Assembly (NCBI GenBank): GCA_050260375.1
Contig: JBLNCA010000034.1
Location: forward strand, 1-24,416
Direction of reading: 5' to 3'
DNA from: DTFZ01 sp050260375
GTDB lineage: Bacteria > Bacillota > Clostridia > Christensenellales > SZUA-584
DNA: 24,416 bases
Each line of letters starts with the position of its first letter. Positions within the stretch are counted from its first letter, which is position 1. The position numbers were made by a program, and so were the translations under genes. A model generated the notes under the pieces. That model was not told where the DNA came from. It worked only from the letters and a program-made list of their open reading frames with translations, and did no database searches. Positions 14,823 through 23,594 of the stretch are shown one piece after another.

Positions 14823-17011
14823 TGGGAAAGATATACATAGGACAAAACTTACTTGCCGATACAAAAGAAACGATGCTCTCAGCAGCCTCCGATGTGGGGG
14901 CTATTTTTATGTGGGGCAGCGATAAACCGCCTAAAGGCTGCCTATTATGTGACGGAGCAGAGTATTCGCGCACAGAGTACTCGCAGCTTTTTAACGTGAT
15001 AGGCACTACATACGGAGCGGGCGACGGCAGTACAACGTTCAACGTGCCGGACATGAGAGGAAGAGTCGCGGTTGGCAAGGACAGCGCACAGACGGAGTTT
15101 GACGCGCTGAATGAAGCGGGCGGGGAAAAGGCGCATACGTTGACGATTGTTGAAATGCCGACACATACACATGCCCAAGATAGTCATAATCATACGCAAA
15201 ACCCTCATGCTCATCGTGAAATAGTAGCTAATTTAAACGGCTATGGCGGTCCTGATGGAGTACCTTCAGGCGAGGGCTGGGATGGAGCTTATCATGCCAC
15301 TGGCATAACTACTGAGAGCGTTACGGCCACAAACAACCTTACGACAGCAACCAACCAAAATACGGGTGGTAGCGGTGCACACAATAACCTTCAACCTTAT
15401 CGCGTAATTAACTTTGTTATTCGCTATCTGCCAAGCCTTAATGAAAAGACAAACCTCGGCGATACGCTGCCTATAGGCACAATGACCGAGTACCCGAGCG
15501 ATAATGTGCCAATGAATTGGCTGCTGTGCAACGGACAGGCCGTATCCAGAACGGATTATGCGGAGTTATTTGCCGTTATAGGCACTCTATATGGAGCGGG
15601 GGACGGCTCAACGACATTTAACCTCCCCGATATGCGCGGTAGAGTGGTAGTTGGTAAAGACGCAGCGCAGGCGGAGTTCGACGCGCTGAATGAAGCTGGC
15701 GGCGAAAAGGCGCACACATTAACTTATACTGAGGCTCCAACAGGGCAAATTTATACGGATACTGGTTATAAAGTATCATTCAACTCAGGTGGAAGTGGAG
15801 ATACGCTAAGAATAGGTTATGTTGGAACAGACGGTAGCCCTTCTTCCGGCAGCCTTATTGTTGGGGGAGGAAATCAGCCACACAATAACCTACAGCCTTA
15901 CCGCGTACTTAACTATATTATCAAGGCTAAACATACTGTGCCTGTAGATGCTGCGGTAGAGGATTCTTTAGCGAGCGAAAGTACCACTAATGCTTTGAGC
16001 GCGAAACAGGGCAATATATTGTTAAGTTTGATTACCAGACCAAACTTAATAATCAACGGTAATTTTGATATATGGCAGAGAGGTACAATCCAAACTTCAT
16101 TAGGTTATGGTAGTGATGATAGATGGTTTAATACGCATCTTGGGAGTACCAAAACCCATAGCAGACAAGCTTTTACGCCCGGACAGACAGAAGTACCGGG
16201 CAATCCAGCCTATTACTCGCGCACCGTCGTATCGAGCGTGACGGGTGAGCTAAACTATGTAACCAAACAATATGTGCTTGAAGACGTAGCAAGGTATAGC
16301 GGTAAAACCCTGACATTGAGCTTTTGGGCACGGGCAGAAGCGCCTAAATATATTGCCATTGAGTTTTTTCAGAATTTTGGTAGTGGTGGAAGTTCAACAG
16401 TTAGTGGAATTGGTGTAACGAAATTATTGATTACCACGATATGGAAAAAATATATAGTAACGGTTGGCATTCCAAGCGTATACGGAAAGGTAATAGGCAG
16501 TAATAATTTTTTAAAGTTTAATATATGGTTCGATGCGGGAAGTGGACATAACCCACGTACTGATTTATTAGGGCATCAATCGGGAACTTTTGACATAGCA
16601 CAGGTCAAGCTCGAAGAGGGTAATATTGCAACGCCTTTCGTACCAAAAACGTTTGCGGAAGAACTGAGAGACTGCCAGAGATATTTTGAAAAGAGCTACG
16701 ATTATGATGTTGCTCCCGGCTCTGAGAATAATTATGGAAATTTCGCGCATGGCGTTTGTGACGTCGCTAACCGTATTGAAATGTTTGTGAACTATGCAAC
16801 TCGTAAAAGAATCCAACCGACTATTAGGTTTTGGTCGTACTATGGCGAAGAATCAAAAGTATCAGTAGTATATACAGGCCTTTCTGGTTATGGAGAGGGC
16901 TTATTCGTGCAGCGTGCATATGAGGGCGGATATTTTCGAATACAAGGTGGAACTGGATTGACTGTAGGGCAAGAGTATATGTGCCATTGGGCAGCAGACG
17001 CAGAATTATAA
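14822..17011 (+). CDS. Tail fibre with two tandem collar domains
   Basis: 729 aa. Two phage tail collar (microcystin-dependent protein-like) domains lie at about 26-193 and 217-361; both contain YGAGDGSTTFN-PDMRGRV and end in HNNLQPYRV. The first carries a His-rich loop (THTHAQDSHNHTQNPHAH, 114-131) that may bind metal. Residues 408-605 resemble carbohydrate-binding modules of phage tail proteins (start NLIINGNFDIWQRG). The end holds the common ATPFVPKTFAEELRDCQRYFEKS segment (603-625). The DNA of the last two thirds is richer in A and T than that of the head genes, as is common for exchanged receptor-binding parts. It is likely a receptor-binding protein. Confidence 0.8.
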   Translation: MGKIYIGQNLLADTKETMLSAASDVGAIFMWGSDKPPKGCLLCDGAEYSRTEYSQLFNVIGTTYGAGDGSTTFNVPDMRGRVAVGKDSAQTEFDALNEAGGEKAHTLTIVEMPTHTHAQDSHNHTQNPHAHREIVANLNGYGGPDGVPSGEGWDGAYHATGITTESVTATNNLTTATNQNTGGSGAHNNLQPYRVINFVIRYLPSLNEKTNLGDTLPIGTMTEYPSDNVPMNWLLCNGQAVSRTDYAELFAVIGTLYGAGDGSTTFNLPDMRGRVVVGKDAAQAEFDALNEAGGEKAHTLTYTEAPTGQIYTDTGYKVSFNSGGSGDTLRIGYVGTDGSPSSGSLIVGGGNQPHNNLQPYRVLNYIIKAKHTVPVDAAVEDSLASESTTNALSAKQGNILLSLITRPNLIINGNFDIWQRGTIQTSLGYGSDDRWFNTHLGSTKTHSRQAFTPGQTEVPGNPAYYSRTVVSSVTGELNYVTKQYVLEDVARYSGKTLTLSFWARAEAPKYIAIEFFQNFGSGGSSTVSGIGVTKLLITTIWKKYIVTVGIPSVYGKVIGSNNFLKFNIWFDAGSGHNPRTDLLGHQSGTFDIAQVKLEEGNIATPFVPKTFAEELRDCQRYFEKSYDYDVAPGSENNYGNFAHGVCDVANRIEMFVNYATRKRIQPTIRFWSYYGEESKVSVVYTGLSGYGEGLFVQRAYEGGYFRIQGGTGLTVGQEYMCHWAADAEL

Positions 17012-17113
17012 GTAGATAATATATCAATATTATTTTACTTTGAGCGGTCTTAAATGTGCAGCGAATGAAGGTTGAGCAATTGGTCCTAAAGACAGTAATA
17101 GGGAGTAAGTATT

Positions 17114-19522
17114 ATGAGAAATATTACTAAAACGATAACGTTGCCGAGCCTGAACGGTGGGCTTAATACGTCCGACCCTCCGTATCTCATAGCCGATAAC
17201 CAGAGCCCGGATATGCTGAACGTCTGGTATAAAAACAATACGCTTTCAAAGCGGCCGGGGCAGGTAGTGGCATTGGCATTCAATAAAACCGTTCACCGCA
17301 TATCCAACATCTATAACGGTTTTAGGGTAGTGCATGCGGGAGATAAGCTATACAAGTGGAATGAAACAGGAATCAGAAACTATAAGGGCACGTTGGATTT
17401 TGAACACAACGCGTATCCGACTCCTCCCGCGTGGCTGACTCTGGCCGTAGGCGACTATTTTATCGCGTCAAAAGCGGGGCAAATAGGCGATGAAAGCTAT
17501 TCGGCTGGCGATAAGGCCGTATTTGCCGATCAGATTATAACGACTTCGGTGGTTGTAACGGCAGGTGAAGGCAAGATCACAGCGGCAGGGAACGTGGTTG
17601 TAACGGTTACTGCGGCAGACGTTGAGGGATCGCAGCTGAGCTTTGACATTCCGGTGGCGAAAGATGATACGGCGGCGATTATAGCGGCGAAAATACGCTC
17701 GGCGCTGACCGAGAATACCGCGCTGTCGTCGCTTTATACGGTAGGAGGGACGGACGCGTCCATAACGCTGAAAAAGACCGTGCCTGACATATATGACAAC
17801 ACATTAAACATAATGATTGACAATGAAGCATGTGGGGAGATTGAGAAAAAGGCAAAAGCGGACGTCACTATAATATGCCATAACGCTTTGAAGGAAATAC
17901 CAATAAGCGACGCCGGGTCAAAAATTAAGGATAAGCCCGGCGTTTTTATTGAATTTGGGGACATGCTGTATTACATTGACGGCGCGCAGATATGGAGGAT
18001 AACCCCTGAGTTTACGGCTTCGGCTGTTGTGCCGTACGAGCCGGTCGTGATGATAAACTGCAAGCCTGACCTGTCGGCAAGCACGGATAACGAAGCCTTT
18101 AACCTTATTGGCTCAGGGTTTACTGTCAAATACAACGGGGACGGGGTAGACAACGATGGTGACGGCTCATGCGAGATAGGTTCAAAAATATACAAGCTAC
18201 CGCTGACGAATCTAGATACTTCTACGGTTAAGGTAGTCATCAACGGCAATGACGTTACGTCCGGCTTCGTTGTTGCGCCTGATGCCGAGGGAAACGCGAC
18301 GGTAACGTTTAATTCGGCTCCTCACTCTGGTACGAATAACGTATGGATAACGGCATATAAAACGCAGTACGAGAAGAACGCGGAGGGGCAGGACGATGTA
18401 TCAAGGCCGCTGAAAAACAGGATTTTGAAGTGCAGACTTGGTATGGCCTACGGGGGCGAATCGTCGGGGCTGTTTGGAGGCACTAGGGTGTTTTTGTCGG
18501 GGAATCCGGAATTCCCGTTAAGATACTGGCGCAGCGACTTAGGGGCTCAAGGTGCAGGCATGGCTTACTTCCCTGATACGTCGGAAGAGCTTCTCGACCA
18601 GAACCCCGAGCCCATTACGGCTATGGCCAAGATGGCAAACCAGCTTGTGATATTCAAGACGAGTTCGATATTCGCGGTGGGGTATAACTTTGACGGCAAG
18701 GACGCCTACTACCCGGTGGCGGAATGCCAGAGCACTATAGGCTGCGACATGCCGGGCAGCGTGCAGCTTATAGACAACAGGCTTGTTTTCGGCAACACGC
18801 GGCATGGAATAATGATGCTGATATCGACGTCGGGAGCGCTGGAGAACAACGTAAAGCCTTTGTCGGCAAACATAAACGCGCAGCTATTAAAAGAGCGCGG
18901 CCTTGCGGGGGCGTGCAGCGCGGACTTCGGGCGGTATTACTGGCTGTGCGTAAACGGCAGCGTGTATCTTTGGGATTACGACACGACGCCATACTATAAT
19001 TACGCCGATTACGACGTGGCGCAGAAGCGGCTCGCCTGGTATAAATTCAGCAATATAAACGCTTCCGAGTTTGTGTCGGATACGGCTTTGTATTATGCAA
19101 AAGGCAAAAACATCGTCAAATTCTCGACGGAAAGAAACGACTTCGGAGAGGCAATAAACGCTTATTTTAAGACAAAGGCTTTTGACCTTGGCAAACCCCA
19201 GGTATATAAGATGTTTAAAAACGTTTATCCAAGCTTTTCGAGCGACGGCGATGTTAAGGCAATCGTTTGGGTGGGCAATGAAAAAAAGGAGAACGTGAAG
19301 GAAAAAGTATTCAACTTCAAAACGTTTGAGTGGGACCAGTTTAACTGGAGCACATTCGGATGGGGCGCAGTCAAATTTGCCGAAACGTTCTTTATGAAGG
19401 TTAATATGCACTCGGAGTTTATTCAGATAACGATAAAATCGAACGAGCGGGACAGAGGGCTCGGCCTTACCGGCATAAGAGTCGAATACGCTGAAACAAA
19501 GCCTACAAGGAGGATAAGATAA
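17114..19522 (+). CDS. gp10-like tail / DNA-stabilisation protein
   Basis: 802 aa. The N terminus (SLNGGLNTSDPPYLIADNQSP, then NTLSKRPG) matches the usual opening of P22 gp10-type proteins that plug or extend the portal after packaging. Repeating strands later on (LGMAYGG, FLSGNPEFPLRYWRS, MANQLVIFKTSSIFAVGYN, DNRLVFGNTRHGIMMLIS) suggest a beta-propeller-like body. Residues about 145-255 look like an inserted Ig-like domain often found in virion proteins. An Asp-rich loop at 341-352 (NGDGVDNDGDGS) is a likely calcium site. The start has GGGAG about nine bases upstream. Order behind coat and connector supports the role; it could also be another tail hub protein. Confidence 0.65.
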   Translation: MRNITKTITLPSLNGGLNTSDPPYLIADNQSPDMLNVWYKNNTLSKRPGQVVALAFNKTVHRISNIYNGFRVVHAGDKLYKWNETGIRNYKGTLDFEHNAYPTPPAWLTLAVGDYFIASKAGQIGDESYSAGDKAVFADQIITTSVVVTAGEGKITAAGNVVVTVTAADVEGSQLSFDIPVAKDDTAAIIAAKIRSALTENTALSSLYTVGGTDASITLKKTVPDIYDNTLNIMIDNEACGEIEKKAKADVTIICHNALKEIPISDAGSKIKDKPGVFIEFGDMLYYIDGAQIWRITPEFTASAVVPYEPVVMINCKPDLSASTDNEAFNLIGSGFTVKYNGDGVDNDGDGSCEIGSKIYKLPLTNLDTSTVKVVINGNDVTSGFVVAPDAEGNATVTFNSAPHSGTNNVWITAYKTQYEKNAEGQDDVSRPLKNRILKCRLGMAYGGESSGLFGGTRVFLSGNPEFPLRYWRSDLGAQGAGMAYFPDTSEELLDQNPEPITAMAKMANQLVIFKTSSIFAVGYNFDGKDAYYPVAECQSTIGCDMPGSVQLIDNRLVFGNTRHGIMMLISTSGALENNVKPLSANINAQLLKERGLAGACSADFGRYYWLCVNGSVYLWDYDTTPYYNYADYDVAQKRLAWYKFSNINASEFVSDTALYYAKGKNIVKFSTERNDFGEAINAYFKTKAFDLGKPQVYKMFKNVYPSFSSDGDVKAIVWVGNEKKENVKEKVFNFKTFEWDQFNWSTFGWGAVKFAETFFMKVNMHSEFIQITIKSNERDRGLGLTGIRVEYAETKPTRRIR

Positions 19523-20448
19523 TGGGATTCACAGAGAAGAAGTACGCATACGGAATGGAGGACAAGAACTGGTTTCCAACCGTTCCGGCGACCGAAGAAG
19601 ACGCGAGAAAACAGTTTCAGAACATGTTTGACCAGATACTGAAATTGTTAAATGACCTTATAAGCGAGCTGGAAGACAAAACAACGGGATGTTCCGGTGC
19701 TGAAAAGATTGGAAGCGCGGCAATAGGGGGCGTTACAGGACTGACTGTCAGGGCGCAGATCGAAAGCCTTAAGGAACAGATCGTTGGAATAACTTTGAAT
19801 GAGATACCGGACGAATCTTTAACAAACAGTAAACTCTCGCCTGATATAAAGATAGGGAGTCTGGCGGCTTTGACCACGGCTGACAAGTCCTCGCTGCAGG
19901 CCGCGATAAACGAGTTGGACGGCCAAATAGGCGATCTTTCCACATTAAATACAACGCTTAAAACCTCGCTTGTAGAAGCGATAAACGAACTTAACAGCTT
20001 TTCTGTTACAGAGTCAAAAATCGTAGACGAAGCTGTTTCGGAAACAAAGATAAAGGCAGGCGCGGTTACGCCGCTCAAGCTGCACGACGATACGACGGCC
20101 ATGATACCCAGCCTCAGCACGGCGAATGCGATAGATATTTCTAAAAATTTAAACGAGTTTGTCAATCCGGGCACGTACGTTGCGACCGGCAACGTGCCCG
20201 GAACGCTTGCAAGCTGCCCGACAAACCAGGTTTTCAAAATGTACGTTAATTGTCCTGCAGGCACGTCGGGGACAGTTATACAGACGATAGTGCAGTATAA
20301 CGGCGTAAAGTTTGAAAGGTATTATGACAGTTCAAATGCGACATGGTCAACGTGGACCGCGCAGCCTTATATAATTTTCGGCACAAGCGCGACGCCTCCG
20401 GCAGGGAACTACCCGGCGGGCACGATATACGTACAGTACGTCAATTAG
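19522..20448 (+). CDS. Fibre / tail needle-like protein with knob domain
   Basis: 308 aa, starting in a TAATG overlap with the previous gene. Residues 20-60 are helical (DARKQFQNMFDQILKLLNDL). Residues 60-90 hold a conserved joint also seen in other phage fibres (SAAIGGVTGLTVRAQIESL). Residues 90-185 consist of repeating short modules (SLAALTTADKSSLQAAINEL and TLKTSLVEAINEL) typical of trimeric fibre shafts. Residues about 210-290 look like a pyocin-knob type end domain (NEFVNPGTYVATGN ... ATWSTW). Function: attachment or tail needle; the receptor is unknown. Confidence 0.65.
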   Translation: MGFTEKKYAYGMEDKNWFPTVPATEEDARKQFQNMFDQILKLLNDLISELEDKTTGCSGAEKIGSAAIGGVTGLTVRAQIESLKEQIVGITLNEIPDESLTNSKLSPDIKIGSLAALTTADKSSLQAAINELDGQIGDLSTLNTTLKTSLVEAINELNSFSVTESKIVDEAVSETKIKAGAVTPLKLHDDTTAMIPSLSTANAIDISKNLNEFVNPGTYVATGNVPGTLASCPTNQVFKMYVNCPAGTSGTVIQTIVQYNGVKFERYYDSSNATWSTWTAQPYIIFGTSATPPAGNYPAGTIYVQYVN

Positions 20449-20549
20449 CAATGCTTTTAACAGGCAAGCCAGGCTGTGTGATATAGGCGTACAGCAGGCG
20501 CAAACTGCTAATACTGTGCAAATGCTGCACGTTGGAAAAGGAGTAATAA

Positions 20550-21686
20550 ATGGGTACGATATGGGGTTCTGCGTCGGGTCCAAATGGTTATAGGGTAAAT
20601 GTATGGATCGACTGGTGGGAGGACATCGAACACGTTAATAACCGTTCACTTGTTCACGCGCGGTTTTACGCGCAGACAAAACCGGATAAAACATCAGAAA
20701 CATATGACAATCAGGGCCGCTCGTATTTCTATGTAAACGGTACGCTTGTTACCAACAGAACGGGAACGATAGATTTTAGAAGTCCGGCGCGCATTCAAAA
20801 TCTTCTCGGTTCATGGGATGGATGGATAAACCGTGATGCTGCCGGAAACGCATCAATCAGTTTCAGCGGTGATTTTAGTATTGATTCGGATTATATTCCG
20901 GGCGGCAGCGCGAGCGGCATCGCTGTGCTTGCGACAATATGGACTCCGGCGTCCGCGCCGACAAACCCGACGCTGTCACCCAACCCATATGAGAACATGG
21001 TAACGTTTTCGTGGGGCGCGGCGTCACCAGGCGTGAACAACGGTATATTGGGATACCATGTATATTACAGGTTGGATTATGGAGGTGAATATATCGCTGG
21101 CCTGGGAAATGTGACAAGCTGGACGCCTGATGTGTCCGGCTGGGGCCGCGGTACTGTAGTCGATTTTCATGTGGCGGCGATAACGGAGCGGGGAGATAAT
21201 CCGTGGTCGGGTTGGTCGAATGCAGTGACAAAAAACCGCGTTCCCAATACGCCGACAAACTTAAGCCTTGCAAAGGCTTTTTTTGTGCCCGGCGAGACGG
21301 TGCGCGTATATTTTTCAAACCAGGGCGATCCGGACGGTAATATCAGCGGCTTTGAGGCGGCGCTGGAGCAGAATGAAACCATAAGGGGCACCAACAATTC
21401 GCCTTCGGCCAATTATGTAGATGTGAGCACCGTGGGATGGACGCCGGGCGTATATTACAGGCTGCGTGTGCGGGGCTATGATGCGTACGAAATAAGGGGA
21501 GGCTGGTCGGCGTATTCCCCGGCGTTTTTGCTCGGTCTCCCCATGAAGATAGCTCCGGCTCAAGGGGCGGCAGCCAAGACAGTGGCGTCGATGAAGATAG
21601 CGCCTGCGCAGGGCGGAAGCTTCAAGTCCGTAGCCGGCATGAAGATAGCGCCCGTGCAGGGGCCGATAAACAAAACGGTATTTTAG
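20550..21686 (+). CDS. Virion protein with lectin-like and FN3 domains
   Basis: 378 aa. Residues 1-125 form an aromatic-rich beta-sandwich (NVWIDWWEDIEHVNNRSL) resembling N-terminal domains of phage structural proteins with lectin-like folds. Two fibronectin type III-like domains follow at about 132-232 (PTNPTLSPNPYENMVTFSWG) and 233-330 (PNTPTNLSLAKAFF). The last 47 residues are three tandem copies starting MKIAP(A/V)QG. AAAAGGAG lies six bases before the ATG. Probably a surface-exposed adhesin of the virion tail; FN3 domains in phages are thought to bind cell-surface sugars. No enzyme motif is seen. Confidence 0.65.
   Translation: MGTIWGSASGPNGYRVNVWIDWWEDIEHVNNRSLVHARFYAQTKPDKTSETYDNQGRSYFYVNGTLVTNRTGTIDFRSPARIQNLLGSWDGWINRDAAGNASISFSGDFSIDSDYIPGGSASGIAVLATIWTPASAPTNPTLSPNPYENMVTFSWGAASPGVNNGILGYHVYYRLDYGGEYIAGLGNVTSWTPDVSGWGRGTVVDFHVAAITERGDNPWSGWSNAVTKNRVPNTPTNLSLAKAFFVPGETVRVYFSNQGDPDGNISGFEAALEQNETIRGTNNSPSANYVDVSTVGWTPGVYYRLRVRGYDAYEIRGGWSAYSPAFLLGLPMKIAPAQGAAAKTVASMKIAPAQGGSFKSVAGMKIAPVQGPINKTVF
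21543..21683 (+). repeat. Three in-frame 48/48/45-bp coding repeats
   Basis: The units start ATGAAGATAGC at 21543, 21591 and 21639 and encode MKIAPAQGAAAKTVAS, MKIAPAQGGSFKSVAG and MKIAPVQGPINKTVF. The conserved core is MKIAPxQG followed seven or eight residues later by (K/S)xV. Silent differences between units show that the peptide is kept. Confidence 0.9.
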
Positions 21687-21697
21687 GAGGTTCATAT

Positions 21698-22603
21698 ATG
21701 AAAATAGCGGCGGCAAAGGTGCCGGTATACTCAAGCGACGGAAGTAAGCTTATTGGACAGCTCGAGTGCGGGCAGGACGCGATAGTGCTGTCGGAAACTG
21801 ACGCGGGCACGGTGATAGCGTACATACTGGGGCTTGTTAAGAAACAGGACGCGGGGGCGCTGGTGGACGCGGAGGAGTGGGACAGGACGGCGGGGGAGAT
21901 AGACAGGTTTCTCGCTTACGCGGCTTCGCGCGTAGGGTGCCTATATGTTTCGGGCGGGCAGGGACAGGCAATGACGCCTGAGCTGATAAGGAAGCTCGAG
22001 AAAGACGATTCGAATTACAGACGGGCGCTTGCAAGCTACAACAGGCATGCGTCGTCCGGGGCGTCGGTTTTGGGCTACGACTGCAGCGGCCTTGTTGTGG
22101 CATACCTGCTGGGCAATAAGCTTATAGACCGCGACCTTACGGCCAACGGCATATACTATACGATATGCGACCCGATAAGCGAGGCGGACATAAGAGCGGG
22201 GGACCTCGTGTTCAAAAAATACCTTACGAGCAGCAAGATATATCACTGCGGCGTATACATGGGCGACGGCAGCGTTGTGCACGCGAAGGGCAGGGACTAC
22301 GGAGTGGTGCGCGAGACTTTATCCGCGGCGGGATGGAACAGGTACGGGCGGCTCAAGATATTCGCAGGCGGCAGGAGCGTACCCACGCTGTCAAGGCAGC
22401 TTAAGCGCACGTCGCCCACGATGCGCGGCGACGATGTGAGGGAGGTGCAGCAGGCGCTGGTAGCGAAAGGCTTTGACCCGAAAGGCGTCGACGGCTTGTA
22501 CGGGCCGAACACTCAAAAGGCGGTAATCGCGTTTCAGAAGGCGGCGGGCATTAAAGTTGACGGCATAGTGGGCCCCGAGACGTGGGGGAAGCTGATGGAG
22601 TGA
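21698..22603 (+). CDS. Endolysin: NlpC/P60 peptidase with peptidoglycan-binding domain
   Basis: 301 aa cell-wall hydrolase for phage release. Residues 1-45 may be an SH3-like strand region. The NlpC/P60 domain (about 65-225) shows catalytic Cys129 in YDCSGLVV, His183 in YHCGVYMGDG and a further His195 in VVHAKG; such enzymes cut peptide bonds of the stem peptides. Residues 235-301 are a PG_binding_1 domain (MRGDDVREVQQAL, GVDGLYGPNTQKAV, GIKVDGIVGPETWGKL). AGGAGG lies nine bases before the ATG. No signal peptide is seen, so a holin is needed, but none is adjacent. The final 96 bases recur at 24129-24224. Confidence 0.92.
   Translation: MKIAAAKVPVYSSDGSKLIGQLECGQDAIVLSETDAGTVIAYILGLVKKQDAGALVDAEEWDRTAGEIDRFLAYAASRVGCLYVSGGQGQAMTPELIRKLEKDDSNYRRALASYNRHASSGASVLGYDCSGLVVAYLLGNKLIDRDLTANGIYYTICDPISEADIRAGDLVFKKYLTSSKIYHCGVYMGDGSVVHAKGRDYGVVRETLSAAGWNRYGRLKIFAGGRSVPTLSRQLKRTSPTMRGDDVREVQQALVAKGFDPKGVDGLYGPNTQKAVIAFQKAAGIKVDGIVGPETWGKLME
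22508..22603 (+). repeat. Direct repeat, left copy (endolysin 3' end)
   Basis: This 96-base segment matches 24129-24224 at 87 of 96 positions by my count, starting at the Asn271 codon and ending exactly at the TGA stop. Outside the segment the two sites do not match. It bounds the AT-rich TAC cassette on the left. Confidence 0.9.
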
Positions 22604-22709
22604 TATTATCTTTAAAGGATAGATATGTAGGATGCTGTTTGAATTGCGGATTAATAGTTTATCAAATTAATGGGATAGAACGATTTTTATTCAACTTACA
22701 TGGTAGATG

Positions 22710-22738
22710 TTGACTTTTTCAAATAAATACGATAATAT
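22710..22738 (+). promoter_or_regulatory. Promoter of the TAC operon
   Basis: TTGACT (22710-22715) and TAATAT (22733-22738) are spaced by 17 bases, a near-consensus housekeeping promoter. Transcription would start near 22745. A small inverted repeat ACTA-ggggt-TAGT (22742-22754) covers that site and could be an operator for HicB, which usually represses its own operon. Confidence 0.75.
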
Positions 22739-22781
22739 GCAACTAGGGGTTAGTCACAAATAGGGGCGTGGTTGCATATAA

Positions 22782-23042
22782 ATGAGTCAGAAGGAGAAAC
22801 TATTAGCACGTTTGCTAAGCAAGCCAACGGATTTTACATACCATGAGGCACGAACGCTGATGGGTAGGTTTGGTTTCTATGAAGATAAAAAAGGAAAGAC
22901 ATCAGGCTCAAGAGTTGCTTTTGTACATTCGACAAGTAAAGTTATCGTTTTGTTACACAAACCACACCCTGGGGACATTCTCGGATTGGCAGGAGTCGAA
23001 GCAATAATTGATGGTTTGAAAGCGAATGGGGATATATCATGA
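22782..23042 (+). CDS. hicA: HicA-family toxin (mRNA interferase)
   Basis: 86 aa, the usual HicA size. HicA toxins fold like a double-stranded RNA-binding domain and cut mRNA during translation. Visible family marks are the early helix (KEKLLARLLSKPTDFTYHEARTLM), GFYEDKKGKTSGSRVAFVH and the signature LLHKPHPGDIL. In classical HicA a His follows the GS motif; here the motif reads GSRVAFVH, as I recall for a large HicA subfamily, so activity is still likely, with His of VAFVH or HKPHP as candidates. The ribosome binding site is weak. Toxin comes first and the stop overlaps the antitoxin start by four bases, the common hicAB order. Confidence 0.88.
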   Translation: MSQKEKLLARLLSKPTDFTYHEARTLMGRFGFYEDKKGKTSGSRVAFVHSTSKVIVLLHKPHPGDILGLAGVEAIIDGLKANGDIS

Positions 23043-23557
23043 GTAATGTAATGAAATATAAGGATTATTTCGCAAATATAGAATATAATGCAGAAGATAA
23101 CATTTTTGTAGGTAGAGTTCAAGGAATTGTTGATGTATTAGTTTTTGAAGGAAGCAGTGTTGAAGAATTAAAGCAGCAATTTAAGAACACAATAGATGAC
23201 TATTTAGATTTATGTCAACGGATTAATAAAAATCCGGATAAAGCATTTAAAGGAAGTTTTAATGTGCGTATTCCGCCTGAAATGCACAAAGAAGCTGTAC
23301 GTCAAGCTATAAAACAAGGTATTACATTAAATGAATTTGTTTCAAGGGCTATTAAAGAAAAAATTGATCAAAAGCAAACAATGAATATTAATATTCAGAT
23401 AGAAGATCGGATTATACAGCCAAGAGTAGCAGGTTGGGAAGATATGCACTTGTTGATAAGGAACCAGGATGAGATTCCTTTTTTAGGTAGGTTTACACAT
23501 ATGAGGTTAAAAGAGAATAATGCTCTTGATATTATAGATAAAAGGCCTATTTATTAA
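23039..23557 (+). CDS. hicB: HicB-family antitoxin with long C-terminal tail
   Basis: 172 aa. Residues 1-65 are the partially degraded RNase H-like HicB domain (YFANIEYNAEDNIFVGRVQG) that binds and neutralises HicA. Residues 78-112 are a ribbon-helix-helix DNA-binding domain (FNVRIPPEMHKEAVRQAI, then LNEFVSRAI), so it should repress its own promoter. Residues from about 113 to 172 are extra compared with ordinary HicB of about 110 aa, and are polar with IQIEDRIIQPRVAGWED and IPFLGRFTHMRLKENN. With a SecB-like gene next door, this tail is a candidate chaperone-addiction (ChAD) segment. A second possible start is the ATG at 23051. Confidence 0.88.
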   Translation: MSNVMKYKDYFANIEYNAEDNIFVGRVQGIVDVLVFEGSSVEELKQQFKNTIDDYLDLCQRINKNPDKAFKGSFNVRIPPEMHKEAVRQAIKQGITLNEFVSRAIKEKIDQKQTMNINIQIEDRIIQPRVAGWEDMHLLIRNQDEIPFLGRFTHMRLKENNALDIIDKRPIY

Positions 23558-23594
23558 AATACTGTTCATTAAGACAAAAGGTGTGGGAAAAGAA

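Larger units (their letters stand above)
7750..22603 (+). mobile_element. P22-like prophage structural module, no terminase
   Basis: One-strand block with portal, scaffold, coat, decoration, connector, fibre, gp10-like, fibre and endolysin genes in the order used by P22-like short-tailed phages. Many genes overlap by one to four bases. No large or small terminase, integrase, repressor, tape measure or replication gene is seen between the host-like MBL gene and the end of the block. Base composition of the head genes resembles the flanking host genes. It is best read as a prophage remnant or a domesticated particle module. Confidence 0.75.

Noticed and set aside
14822..17011. Diversity-generating retroelement acting on the fibre gene
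   Set aside because: No reverse transcriptase or template repeat is present in the window; the repeated parts are conserved domain cores.
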